In this document: positions 1-6,924 of the stretch, piece by piece | Position numbering within the stretch: the stretch's first letter is position 1 | Layout: each line of letters opens with the position of its first letter | NCBI GenBank assembly: GCA_002412425.1 | Contig: DHVB01000003.1 | Location: forward strand, 351 to 8,438 | Length of the DNA: 8,088 nucleotides | From: Bacteroidales bacterium UBA5219 | GTDB taxonomy: Bacteria > Bacteroidota > Bacteroidia > Bacteroidales > ML635J-15 | Reading direction: 5' to 3' | The notes under the pieces: model-generated | Database searches by the model: none | What the model was told of the DNA's origin: nothing | What the model saw: only the letters and a program-made list of their open reading frames with translations | Made by a program: the position numbers and the translations under genes

Positions 1-47
1 TCGGGCTCATAACCCGGAGGTCGCAGGTTCGAGTCCTGCCCCCGCTA
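1..47 (+). tRNA. initiator tRNA-fMet (CAT), 3' part only
   Basis: This is the 3' portion of a tRNA cut by the window edge. Positions 1-5 and 13-17 form the anticodon stem around the loop CTCATAA, with anticodon CAT at 8-10. The T arm is GCAGG (23-27), loop TTCGAGT and CCTGC (35-39). The 3' acceptor strand is 40-46 and the discriminator base is A47. The three consecutive G:C pairs next to the anticodon loop (GGG 3-5 with CCC 13-15) are the hallmark of initiator tRNA, which reads the start codon and enters the ribosomal P site. CCA is not encoded: CAA follows A47. The D arm and 5' acceptor strand lie outside the window, so the 1:72 mismatch expected in an initiator cannot be checked. The base at position 72 is T. 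Confidence 0.93.
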
Positions 48-53
48 CAAAAA

Positions 54-85
54 CAAAAGCACCAATTTTGGTGCTTTTGTTATTT
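54..85 (+). terminator. Hairpin terminator after the tRNA
   Basis: A perfect 12-nt inverted repeat runs from CAAAAGCACCAA (54-65) to TTGGTGCTTTTG (68-79). It has a GC-containing core and is followed by a T-rich tail (TTATTT). It starts 6 nt after the tRNA 3' end, as expected for intrinsic termination of the tRNA transcript. The arm is almost symmetric, with A-runs on one side and T-runs on the other. It lies just before the CPBP protease start at 98, so readthrough is the only visible route of transcription into that gene. Confidence 0.78.
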
Positions 86-97
86 AAACATTATTTT

Positions 98-1036
98 ATG
101 CAGCAACAAGGCTTGAGCAAAAAATATGGTTTTCATAAAACTAATTTAATAATAATATTTATTAGTTTATTTTGCTTTTTGTTTGGGCAATTTGTTTCAG
201 CACTAATTTTACATGCCTTCGATTTAAGCATAGCAGAAAGTTTGTTAAACCATGCAGAATTAAGTTCTAAAGAAATAAATGTTTTAAAACTTGCTCAATT
301 TTTTTCTGCTTTACTAAGTTTTGTGCTACCAAGTGTTTTTTGTGCTTATTTACTTTATGACAATTGGAAATCACAACTTAGAATTACAAAAGTAAATTAT
401 AAATCTTCTTTTTATTTAATACCACTTTTTTTATTGCTTATAATGCCATTTATGAATATTATTATTCAGTGGAACGAAAGCATAGTGTTTCCAGACTCAT
501 TAAGAGATTTGGAGTTAGCGTTAAGAGCTTCAGAAGATTCATCTCAGTTGTTTATAAAGACATTACTACAAGGCACAGGAGTTTTTACTTTAATAATAAA
601 TATTTTGCTTATTGGAGCTTTGCCTGCCCTTGGCGAAGAGTTGTTTTTTAGAGGTTTGCTACAATCTCATTTGAATGATTATTTTAAAAATCCACATATA
701 GGAATTTTTATTTCTGCATTTTTATTTTCAGCTATTCATTTTCAGTTTTATGGGTTTTTTCCTCGTTTGATTTTAGGACTTATTTTTGGATATTTAGTTT
801 ATTTCTCAGGTTCTATTTGGACGACAGTTTTTGCACATTTATTTAATAATGCTTTAGCTGTAATTGTTGTATATTTTCAAAATTTAGGAAAAATAAGTGA
901 AGAGGTTGAAAGTTTTGGAACTTCATCTTACGAAATAATTTACTCTTTTGTATGTTTAGCACTTGCTGTCTTTGTTGCACGAAGTTTGATAATTAATTTT
1001 AAAAAACGAAATAAAATTATTAACTTAGTGGACTAA
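98..1036 (+). CDS. CPBP-family intramembrane metalloprotease (CAAX/Abi type)
   Basis: This is a polytopic membrane protein of 312 aa. Hydrophobic segments lie at roughly residues 15-40, 66-88, 104-124, 161-179, 201-216, 222-237, 240-260 and 278-299. The CPBP (Abi/Rce1-like) signature is complete: E180-E181-x-x-x-R185 at the end of one helix, H214 in FSAIH, and H247-x-x-x-N251 in FAHLFNN. In this family these residues form the glutamate/histidine active site within the membrane. Family members cleave prenylated or peptide substrates, but the substrate here is unknown. I chose the ATG at 98. The frame stays open to a TTG at 68, but that codon lies inside the terminator hairpin and is an unlikely start. 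The downstream sirtuin begins 17 nt after the stop, which suggests co-transcription. No promoter is evident. Confidence 0.9.
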   Translation: MQQQGLSKKYGFHKTNLIIIFISLFCFLFGQFVSALILHAFDLSIAESLLNHAELSSKEINVLKLAQFFSALLSFVLPSVFCAYLLYDNWKSQLRITKVNYKSSFYLIPLFLLLIMPFMNIIIQWNESIVFPDSLRDLELALRASEDSSQLFIKTLLQGTGVFTLIINILLIGALPALGEELFFRGLLQSHLNDYFKNPHIGIFISAFLFSAIHFQFYGFFPRLILGLIFGYLVYFSGSIWTTVFAHLFNNALAVIVVYFQNLGKISEEVESFGTSSYEIIYSFVCLALAVFVARSLIINFKKRNKIINLVD

Positions 1037-1053
1037 TTATTATTTATAAAAAC

Positions 1054-1797
1054 ATGGAAAAATTACTACAACAAGCAGCAGAGACAATAAAGAAGGCAAA
1101 ATATTTAACGGTTTTTACAGGTGCAGGCATTTCAAAAGAAAGTGGAATACCTGTGTTTAGAGGAAGTCAAGGGGTTTATTCTCACTATGACCCTTCGGTT
1201 TTAGAAATTACTAATTATTTTAGAAATACTGAAGAAGCGTGGAAAGGCATTAAAGCTATTTTTTATGATTTTATTGGGCAGGCGAAACCAAATTTAACAC
1301 ATAAAATTCTTGCCGAGTGGGAGAGCAAAGGATTGTTACGAGCAGTCATCACACAAAATATCGACAATTTACATTCAGATGCTGGAAATAAAACAGTTAT
1401 AGAATTTCATGGTACAACTAAAAATTTTGTTTGTACACAATGCTCAAGTAATTTTTCTTTAAATGAAATTTCAATAACAGAAAAACCACCAAAATGTAAG
1501 AAATGCAATTCTTTATTAAAACCTGATTTTGTATTTTTTGGCGAGGGAATACCATCGCAAGCAGCAAGTCAATCACAAATGTTTGCTAGCCAGTCAGATG
1601 TTCATATAGTAATTGGTACAACAGGCGAAGTTTATCCGGCTTCATATATTCCAATTTATGCTAAAAATGCTGGTGCTAAAATTATTGAAATAAATCCAGA
1701 CCCTTCGGCATATACAAATAAAATTACTGATATTTATCTTCCGATGAAGGCGACTGAGGCAATGGAGAAGTTGGATTCTTTAGTTTTTAGTGTTTAG
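1054..1797 (+). CDS. Sir2-family NAD-dependent protein deacylase (sirtuin)
   Basis: A 247-aa cytoplasmic sirtuin that removes acyl groups from lysines, consuming NAD+ and releasing nicotinamide and O-acyl-ADP-ribose. The motifs appear in family order: GAG at 23-25 within the GAGISKESGIPVFRG NAD loop, TQNID at 100-104, and catalytic H119 in EFHG. A structural zinc site follows (C127-x2-C130 and C148-x2-C151), then the GTTGEVYP and EINP nucleotide-binding segments. The Tyr/Arg pair that marks desuccinylase-type (class III) sirtuins is not evident after the FRG loop, so acyl preference is open. The last residues (about SLVFSV) and the TAG stop are encoded by a 14-nt tandem repeat, so the natural C-terminus may have been altered. 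It follows the CPBP protease by 17 nt. Confidence 0.95.
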   Translation: MEKLLQQAAETIKKAKYLTVFTGAGISKESGIPVFRGSQGVYSHYDPSVLEITNYFRNTEEAWKGIKAIFYDFIGQAKPNLTHKILAEWESKGLLRAVITQNIDNLHSDAGNKTVIEFHGTTKNFVCTQCSSNFSLNEISITEKPPKCKKCNSLLKPDFVFFGEGIPSQAASQSQMFASQSDVHIVIGTTGEVYPASYIPIYAKNAGAKIIEINPDPSAYTNKITDIYLPMKATEAMEKLDSLVFSV

Positions 1798-1820
1798 TTT
1801 TTAGTGTTTAGTTTTTAGTT
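1779..1820. repeat. Three tandem copies of a 14-nt AT-rich unit
   Basis: The unit TTTAGTTTTTAGTG occurs at 1779-1792 and 1793-1806, with a third copy at 1807-1820 that differs only in its last base. The array overlaps the 3' end of the sirtuin gene, whose stop at 1795-1797 is a TAG in the second copy. It also overlaps the 3' end of the convergent four-helix-bundle gene, whose stop lies at 1801-1803. Positions 1798-1820 recur exactly at 2190-2212, on the other side of that small gene. Confidence 0.95.
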
Positions 1821-2181
1821 TTTGGTTTTCTGCTGTTAACTTTATTTGAGTTGTTTTTACTATGCTTGTTAACATTTTTACTAATTCCTTGCAATTTATA
1901 ATAAAAGGCTTGTAGTCATATTTTACCATTTGGCTTTTATCTAAAAGTTGTAACCAAAATAATGTTTCTCTGGCTTCTTTACTTGAAATTGACATTTTAT
2001 ATGCAAAATCAGCTTTACTTATTCCGGCTAACGCCTCATTGACATATGCTCCTATACTTGTTCCACTACGTAAGAGTTGTTTTGATATGACAAACTCCTT
2101 TTCCTCTTGCAATACTTTGTAAAGTTCAATAATCTGTAATGCAAACTCAAAACTTTTTTCTTTTACTATACTTTCTTTCAT
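1801..2181 (-). CDS. Four-helix-bundle protein (23S rRNA intervening-sequence protein family)
   Basis: A 126-aa, mostly helical protein that matches the four-helix-bundle / S23 intervening-sequence family. The family's central motif LLRSGTSIGA lies at 36-45, followed by NEALAGISKADFAYKMSIS and KEARETLFWLQLL (68-80). Length is normal for the family. Members were first seen inside insertions in 23S rRNA genes, but in Bacteroidota they often stand alone. The related Avd protein helps the reverse transcriptase of diversity-generating retroelements. No reverse transcriptase, rRNA or variable repeat is present here, so the function is unknown, with nucleic-acid binding a reasonable guess. The last residues (ENQKLKTKH) and the stop are encoded by the flanking repeat array. 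The ATG at 2181 starts at the usual family N-terminus (MKESIVKEKSFEFA). No promoter is visible upstream. Confidence 0.88.
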   Translation of the reverse strand: MKESIVKEKSFEFALQIIELYKVLQEEKEFVISKQLLRSGTSIGAYVNEALAGISKADFAYKMSISSKEARETLFWLQLLDKSQMVKYDYKPFIINCKELVKMLTSIVKTTQIKLTAENQKLKTKH

Positions 2182-2189
2182 AATTTAAT

Positions 2190-2212
2190 TTTTTAGTGTT
2201 TAGTTTTTAGTT
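2190..2212. repeat. 23-nt direct repeat upstream of the four-helix-bundle gene
   Basis: This stretch is identical over 23 nt, in the same orientation, to 1798-1820 at the other end of the four-helix-bundle gene. It consists of the same TTTTTAG / TG / TTTAG words as the 14-nt unit. The two copies frame the small gene, with about 370 nt between them. Confidence 0.93.
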
Positions 2213-2213
2213 A

Positions 2214-2246
2214 AACTTTAAAAACTTTATGAACTTTAAAAACTTT
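2214..2246. repeat. Pair of 15-nt repeats at the galE 3' end
   Basis: AACTTTAAAAACTTT occurs at 2214-2228 and again at 2232-2246, an 18-nt period with ATG as the 3-nt spacer. The second copy contains the galE stop (2236-2238) and the codons for its last residues. No hairpin typical of a terminator forms here, since the matching inverted word is absent. Confidence 0.85.
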
Positions 2247-3267
2247 TAACTGATTTATTGCTTTTTTCCCATTCCCAAGCTGATTTTACTGTATCTTCGA
2301 GAGAGGTTTCGGCTTTCCAGTTTAGAACTTTTTCGGCATAAGAGGTATCTGCCCACACTTGTTCAATATCTCCCGCACGTCTGCTTGTGATTTCGTAATT
2401 TAGTTTTTGTCCTGTGCTTTTTTCAAAGGCTTTAATAATTTCTAAAACAGAATTTCCTTTTCCTGTTCCTATATTGAAAAATTCATGATTTTTGGTATTT
2501 CTCTTATTTATCAATCTTTCTACCGCAACAAGATGTGCTTTAGCAAGATCGCAAACATTTATATAATCTCGAATTGCTGTTCCATCAGGAGTATTATAAT
2601 CTTCTCCAAAGACCATTAATTTTTTGCGTAAACCTATTGCAGTTTGAGTAATAAATGGCAATAAATTGTTTGGAACTCCTATTGGTAATTCGCCAATTAA
2701 GGCAGACGGATGTGCACCTATAGGATTAAAATAGCGTAAAGAAATGGCTTTTAAATTTTCATTGGCTTTTACAGTATCGCTAATAATTTCTTCGCTTATT
2801 TGTTTTGTGTTACCATAAGGCGACATTGCCTCTTTAATAGGTGATTGCTCTGTAACGGGTAAAATTTCTGGCTGTCCATAAACTGTGCAAGAAGAAGAAA
2901 AAACAATGTTTTCGATATTGGCTTCGAGCATATTTGTTAAAATATTTACTAATCCGCCAACATTATTTTGATAATATTTCAAAGGTTTTTCTACAGACTC
3001 ACCCACAGCTTTATAAGCAGCAAAATGCACAACAGCTTTAGCATCACGGTGTTCTTGCAAAATATTGTTAATCTCAGTTTCATTGCAAACATCAACTTTA
3101 TAAAAAATAGGTTTTTTATTAGTAATTTTTTCTATCCCTTCTAAAATTGAAATATTTGAATTTGATAAATTATCAAGAATAACAACTTGATAGCCAGATT
3201 CTAAAAATTCTACAACAGTATGCGAGCCTATATAGCCTGTACCGCCTGTGATAATGATTTTACACAT
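2236..3267 (-). CDS. galE: UDP-glucose 4-epimerase
   Basis: A 343-aa extended short-chain dehydrogenase that interconverts UDP-glucose and UDP-galactose with tightly bound NAD+. It feeds galactose use and polysaccharide or LPS synthesis in the cytoplasm. The Rossmann motif TGGTGYIG is at 7-14. The catalytic serine lies in SSSCTVYG (Ser126 by comparison with the E. coli enzyme), and the catalytic pair is Y151-x3-K155. HFAAYKAVGESVEKPL, RYFNPIGAHPS and DGTAIRDYI are typical of GalE. I chose the ATG at 3267, 10 nt after the tyrS stop. A frame extension to 3288 adds seven residues, overlaps tyrS and precedes the normal N-terminus. The final residues (SVKSF) and the stop fall in a short AT-rich repeat. 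It is the last gene of the ruvB-led block. Confidence 0.95.
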   Translation of the reverse strand: MCKIIITGGTGYIGSHTVVEFLESGYQVVILDNLSNSNISILEGIEKITNKKPIFYKVDVCNETEINNILQEHRDAKAVVHFAAYKAVGESVEKPLKYYQNNVGGLVNILTNMLEANIENIVFSSSCTVYGQPEILPVTEQSPIKEAMSPYGNTKQISEEIISDTVKANENLKAISLRYFNPIGAHPSALIGELPIGVPNNLLPFITQTAIGLRKKLMVFGEDYNTPDGTAIRDYINVCDLAKAHLVAVERLINKRNTKNHEFFNIGTGKGNSVLEIIKAFEKSTGQKLNYEITSRRAGDIEQVWADTSYAEKVLNWKAETSLEDTVKSAWEWEKSNKSVKSF

Positions 3268-3277
3268 TTTTTTAAAT

Positions 3278-4570
3278 TTAAGATGCAATAATTAAAAAGT
3301 AGTTTTTCTTTCCTTTTTGCACTAAAATATATTTATTATTAATCAAAAACTCAGAGTTAATAGGAGTTTGGTCATCATTAAATTTTTCTTTATTTATTGA
3401 AAGTCCATTGCCTTGTATTGTACGTCTAAGTTCAGATTTTGAAGGAAAAATATCGGTGTTTACACATAGTAATTCATAAATGTCAATTCCTTTTTCGATA
3501 ATTGATTTTTCAACATTGAACAATGGAACACCATCGAAAACGCTTAAAAAAGTTTTTTCGTCAAGTTTTTTCAAAACATCGCTTGTAGCATTTCCAAATA
3601 AAATCGTTGAAGCCTCAAGTGCATCTTCATAATCTTTGCGAGAGTGAACCATTACAGTAATTTCTTCGGCTAATTTTTTCTGCAATATCCTTAAATGCGG
3701 ACTTTCTTTATGTTGTTTAATCAGCTCGTTTATTTCGTTTTTGGGTAATAATGTGAAAATTTTGATATATTTTTCTGCTTCTTCGTCTGCAACATTTAGC
3801 CAAAATTGATAAAAAGCATAAGGGCTTGTTCTTTCTTGGTCTAGCCACACATTTCCAGTTTCGGTTTTGCCAAATTTTCCACCGTCAGCTTTGGTAATCA
3901 GTGGACAAGTAAGAGCAAATGCTTCGCCTTGTTCTTTGCGTCTGATTAGTTCTGTGCCTGTTGTGATATTTCCCCATTGGTCGCTACCGCCCATTTGTAA
4001 TTTGCAGTTATATTCTTTGTATAAATGTAAAAAGTCGTAACCTTGAACTAATTGGTAAGAAAATTCTGTAAATGACATTCCGCTTTTTTCTTCGCCAGAA
4101 ATACGTTTTTTTACAGAATCCTTAGCCATCATATAATTTACAGTTATATGTTTGCCTACATCACGAATAAATTCTAAGAATGAAAATTTACTCATCCAGT
4201 CATAATTATTTACTAAAACAGCTTGTGTTTTTGCTGGTGTATCAAAATCCAAAAATTTCGCAAGTTGTTTTTTTATAGCTTCTTGGTTATGTCTTAGTGT
4301 TTTTTCGTCAAGTAAATTTCTTTCTTGAGATTTTCCACTTGGATCTCCAATCATTCCAGTTGCTCCACCAAGTAAAGCTATAGGTCTATGTCCAGCTACT
4401 TGCAAATGTTTTAGCATCATCACGCTAACTAGATGTCCAATATGCAAAGAATCTGCTGTTGGGTCAATTCCAACATAAGCACTTACAAATTCTTTTTCAA
4501 ATAATTCTTTAGTTCCTGGCATCATATCATGTATCATGCCTCGCCATTCCAACTCTTCTACAAAATTCAT
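3278..4570 (-). CDS. tyrS: Tyrosyl-tRNA synthetase
   Basis: A 430-aa class I aminoacyl-tRNA synthetase that activates tyrosine with ATP and transfers it to tRNA-Tyr. The ATP-binding HIGH motif is at 43-46. The second signature has the TyrRS form KFGKT at 232-236. YQLVQGYDF (172-180) and GSDQWGN (195-201) form the tyrosine pocket. A C-terminal S4-like RNA-binding domain starts near residue 377 (SKSELRRTIQGNGLSIN), and length is normal for full-length bacterial TyrS. The N-terminus MNFVEELEWRGMIHDMMPGT fits the family, so the ATG at 4570 is well supported. The gene starts 3 nt after the M1 peptidase stop, so it is probably translated from the shared operon mRNA. No T-box leader or other tRNA sensor fits in the gap. 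Confidence 0.98.
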   Translation of the reverse strand: MNFVEELEWRGMIHDMMPGTKELFEKEFVSAYVGIDPTADSLHIGHLVSVMMLKHLQVAGHRPIALLGGATGMIGDPSGKSQERNLLDEKTLRHNQEAIKKQLAKFLDFDTPAKTQAVLVNNYDWMSKFSFLEFIRDVGKHITVNYMMAKDSVKKRISGEEKSGMSFTEFSYQLVQGYDFLHLYKEYNCKLQMGGSDQWGNITTGTELIRRKEQGEAFALTCPLITKADGGKFGKTETGNVWLDQERTSPYAFYQFWLNVADEEAEKYIKIFTLLPKNEINELIKQHKESPHLRILQKKLAEEITVMVHSRKDYEDALEASTILFGNATSDVLKKLDEKTFLSVFDGVPLFNVEKSIIEKGIDIYELLCVNTDIFPSKSELRRTIQGNGLSINKEKFNDDQTPINSEFLINNKYILVQKGKKNYFLIIAS

Positions 4571-4573
4571 AAT

Positions 4574-6922
4574 CTATTTTTGAATTATAATTTTTTTATT
4601 AATAAATAATTTTCCGTCAAAACTTTTAGCATTCAAAAAGTACATACCTGATTTTAAGTTTTGAACTGAGATTGAAATATTTTCATTTTCTTCAAAAAAA
4701 TCTTTTCCCCAGCACAATCTTCCGTTTATATCAAATATATTAATTTTTCCACTAAATTTTTCATCAAGAGCAATTTCAAAACAACCATTGTTAGGATTAG
4801 GAAAAATATTGCTTGTTAGTTGAATTTTATTATTTTCTACTTGCAAATATTTTTCCCAGTCATAAATTGCAAGGCAATATTCACCGCTTTTTAGAGATTC
4901 TACTGTGAACTTTTTTAAAAATTTTGAATTTGTTGCATTTTCAATTTGCCAATCTATTGCACGGTTTGGTCTATAGAGCAATACTAAAGAATCTAAACTA
5001 TTAGTAATAAACTCGTTGTCTAAATAAAGATTTCCACTGCCTGTGGCATTAGAGTAAGCAAATTCAGCACTAGCTGAAAAATTATTTGGAAAATTTCCTT
5101 CTACAGTCCAAAATCTATTGTCTGCAATGATAAGTCCGGGTATTTCATTTTTAAAATTATCTGGAGCAACCCAATTATGAGTAATTCTAAGCATTGCAGT
5201 GTCGTTTTCGTCAGCAGAATTTACTATTGCTTTAAAAAAGGTGTTGTTATAATTTTTTGTTCCTGTTGAGTTAATAAATTTGGTTTCGTCTATACTTGCA
5301 TCTGAAATTTGTTCGAAATAGTCGCATAAACTAAGCATTGGATTGAAAGGTAGAGTAAAAGTTTGCTCACCAAATTCACCATCAAAATCAATAATTTTTG
5401 TAATAGTTTCAAAATTTTCATTCATAAAACTAATGGGTACTTTATTTGAATTTGCAAATACATTTCGTCCTCTTAATTTTTGTTTCATAAAAACTGTTAC
5501 ATCAAAATTACTGCCATTTGCACTTACTTTAGTTGAATCTATAGAGTAGTGTACAAAGCCTGGTGTAAAAACCCAATCTTGAAAAAAGTCAGTAAGGTCA
5601 ATACCTGTATGATTTGTAATGAAATCGCGTAAATCGTATGAAGATTTTGATGTATAGGCATTTTGTCTAAGATATTCTTTAATTGTAGTAAAAAATACAG
5701 AATCTCCAAGATAGCCTCTTAGTGCATGTGCAACACTTGCTCCTTTTTGATACACAGTGCTAGAGTATGTAATGTCTTGACTTATCGGATATAAAGGATG
5801 AAATCCTCCATCTTTGTGATGATAAACGCGTAAAACTTGTTCGTGGGCACTTCGTCTAAAATTGAGAGCATTTTCTTTAGATTTTACAAATTCTCTAAAA
5901 ATGGTTTCGCAATACGTAGCCCAGCCTTCATTTAGCCACATGTCTTCAGCTGATGAGCAAGTTACTAAATTACCAAACCACATATGAGCAAGTTCGTGGT
6001 AATATAAATCTTCGTATGTTAAATCTCCTGTGATAAATCCTCTGCCCATAGCAATATTTGTAACATGCTCCATGGCACCGCTATTAAAAGCTACGGCAAC
6101 ATAACCAACTCTGTTCCAAGGGTAAGCTCCAAACAAATTTTCATAAACTGCCATTACAGTGTCTATATTTGCAAAAGAATTTACAGTTTTGCTACTATCG
6201 TTTGGGTGTATGTAAGAATCAATAGGAATTTCTTTTTCAACTCCTTGATAATTGTGTGAAATCAATTTGTATGGACCTACAGCAACCGATACTAAATAAG
6301 TAGGGACAGGTTTTTCTAATTTCCATTCCCAAGTTTTAGTGTTATCTTCAGTATTTGTAATAATATTAATAAGTTCTCCGCCACACACAGCAGTATGATT
6401 TTCAAGGCTTGTAATTTTACAAGTAACTTTTGCTTTATCTGTAAAGCTATCTTTACAAGGAAACCAAACTCTGCCATATGCGTGAGGAATATCTTTAAAA
6501 CCTACACCCAAATTAAAAGCATAATCACCCACAAAATAAAAACCTCCCCAGCCAGATGGATCAAGGATAGGATTTCCATTATAATAAACTCTGATAGATA
6601 TTTCATCTTCAAGATTAAAAGCAGAGGCAAAATTTATATTTAAAACTGAATCATTGTAAGTATAGTTAGAAATATCACAAGCATTACAAGTTATAGAGTC
6701 TACGTTTAATTTTAACAAATCTAGACTTATGTTATTTATATTTTCTTCAATAGGATTAAAAATAATATCTGTATATCCAGAAATGAATTTCCCGCTTATA
6801 TCAGTTATGTCTAAGTTTATGATATATTCTTGAATATCAATATTTTCTCCGCTTAAATTTTGCGAAAAGTTAGAAATATTAATTCCAATTAAAAAGCTAG
6901 CTATAAAAAATATTTTTTTCAT
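4574..6922 (-). CDS. Secreted M1-family zinc aminopeptidase with T9SS type A sorting domain
   Basis: A 782-aa exported metallopeptidase predicted to remove N-terminal residues from peptides outside the cell or on its surface. Residues 1 to about 20 form a signal peptide (MKK, a hydrophobic stretch, then NFSQ). The M1 N-terminal beta domain follows. The catalytic domain carries substrate-binding GAMEH at 282-286 (His where many M1 enzymes have Asn), zinc site H309-E310-x2-H313 with third ligand E332, and catalytic tyrosine Y391 in VYQKG. The catalytic part ends near 455 and no long ERAP-like C-terminal domain follows. Beta-rich sequence spans about 460-700. The tail from about 705 (FPNPNNGCFEIAL, FDINGR, LKSGMYFLNA, ending KKIIIQK) is a T9SS type A sorting signal. 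The start is 2 nt after the ruvB stop. Confidence 0.95.
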   Translation of the reverse strand: MKKIFFIASFLIGINISNFSQNLSGENIDIQEYIINLDITDISGKFISGYTDIIFNPIEENINNISLDLLKLNVDSITCNACDISNYTYNDSVLNINFASAFNLEDEISIRVYYNGNPILDPSGWGGFYFVGDYAFNLGVGFKDIPHAYGRVWFPCKDSFTDKAKVTCKITSLENHTAVCGGELINIITNTEDNTKTWEWKLEKPVPTYLVSVAVGPYKLISHNYQGVEKEIPIDSYIHPNDSSKTVNSFANIDTVMAVYENLFGAYPWNRVGYVAVAFNSGAMEHVTNIAMGRGFITGDLTYEDLYYHELAHMWFGNLVTCSSAEDMWLNEGWATYCETIFREFVKSKENALNFRRSAHEQVLRVYHHKDGGFHPLYPISQDITYSSTVYQKGASVAHALRGYLGDSVFFTTIKEYLRQNAYTSKSSYDLRDFITNHTGIDLTDFFQDWVFTPGFVHYSIDSTKVSANGSNFDVTVFMKQKLRGRNVFANSNKVPISFMNENFETITKIIDFDGEFGEQTFTLPFNPMLSLCDYFEQISDASIDETKFINSTGTKNYNNTFFKAIVNSADENDTAMLRITHNWVAPDNFKNEIPGLIIADNRFWTVEGNFPNNFSASAEFAYSNATGSGNLYLDNEFITNSLDSLVLLYRPNRAIDWQIENATNSKFLKKFTVESLKSGEYCLAIYDWEKYLQVENNKIQLTSNIFPNPNNGCFEIALDEKFSGKINIFDINGRLCWGKDFFEENENISISVQNLKSGMYFLNAKSFDGKLFINKKIIIQK

Positions 6923-6924
6923 TT

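Noticed and set aside
68..97. TTG start at 68 for the CPBP protease, adding ten residues
   Set aside because: The codon lies inside the 3' arm of the tRNA terminator hairpin. The ATG at 98 gives a normal N-terminus before the first membrane segment.
469..651. Short alternative-frame ORF within the CPBP protease gene
   Set aside because: The overlapping frame encodes the conserved EExxxR motif of the protease. The alternative translation has no recognisable features.
1779..2212. CRISPR array or diversity-generating retroelement
   Set aside because: The repeats are 14-23 nt, contiguous or framing a gene, with no regular unique spacers and no cas genes. No reverse transcriptase or template/variable repeat pair is present.
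2202..2226. Terminator hairpin between galE and the four-helix-bundle gene
   Set aside because: AGTTTTTA (2202-2209) can pair with TAAAAACT (2219-2226), but the stem is almost all A:T with a 9-nt loop and lacks a proper T tract on the galE strand.
3268..3288. ATG at 3288 as the galE start
   Set aside because: It would overlap tyrS and add MHLKFKK before the standard MCKIIITGGTGYIG N-terminus. The ATG at 3267 fits the family.
5343..6643. Plus-strand open frames within the M1 peptidase region
   Set aside because: They are antisense to a gene with complete motifs throughout. Their translations show no recognisable domain.
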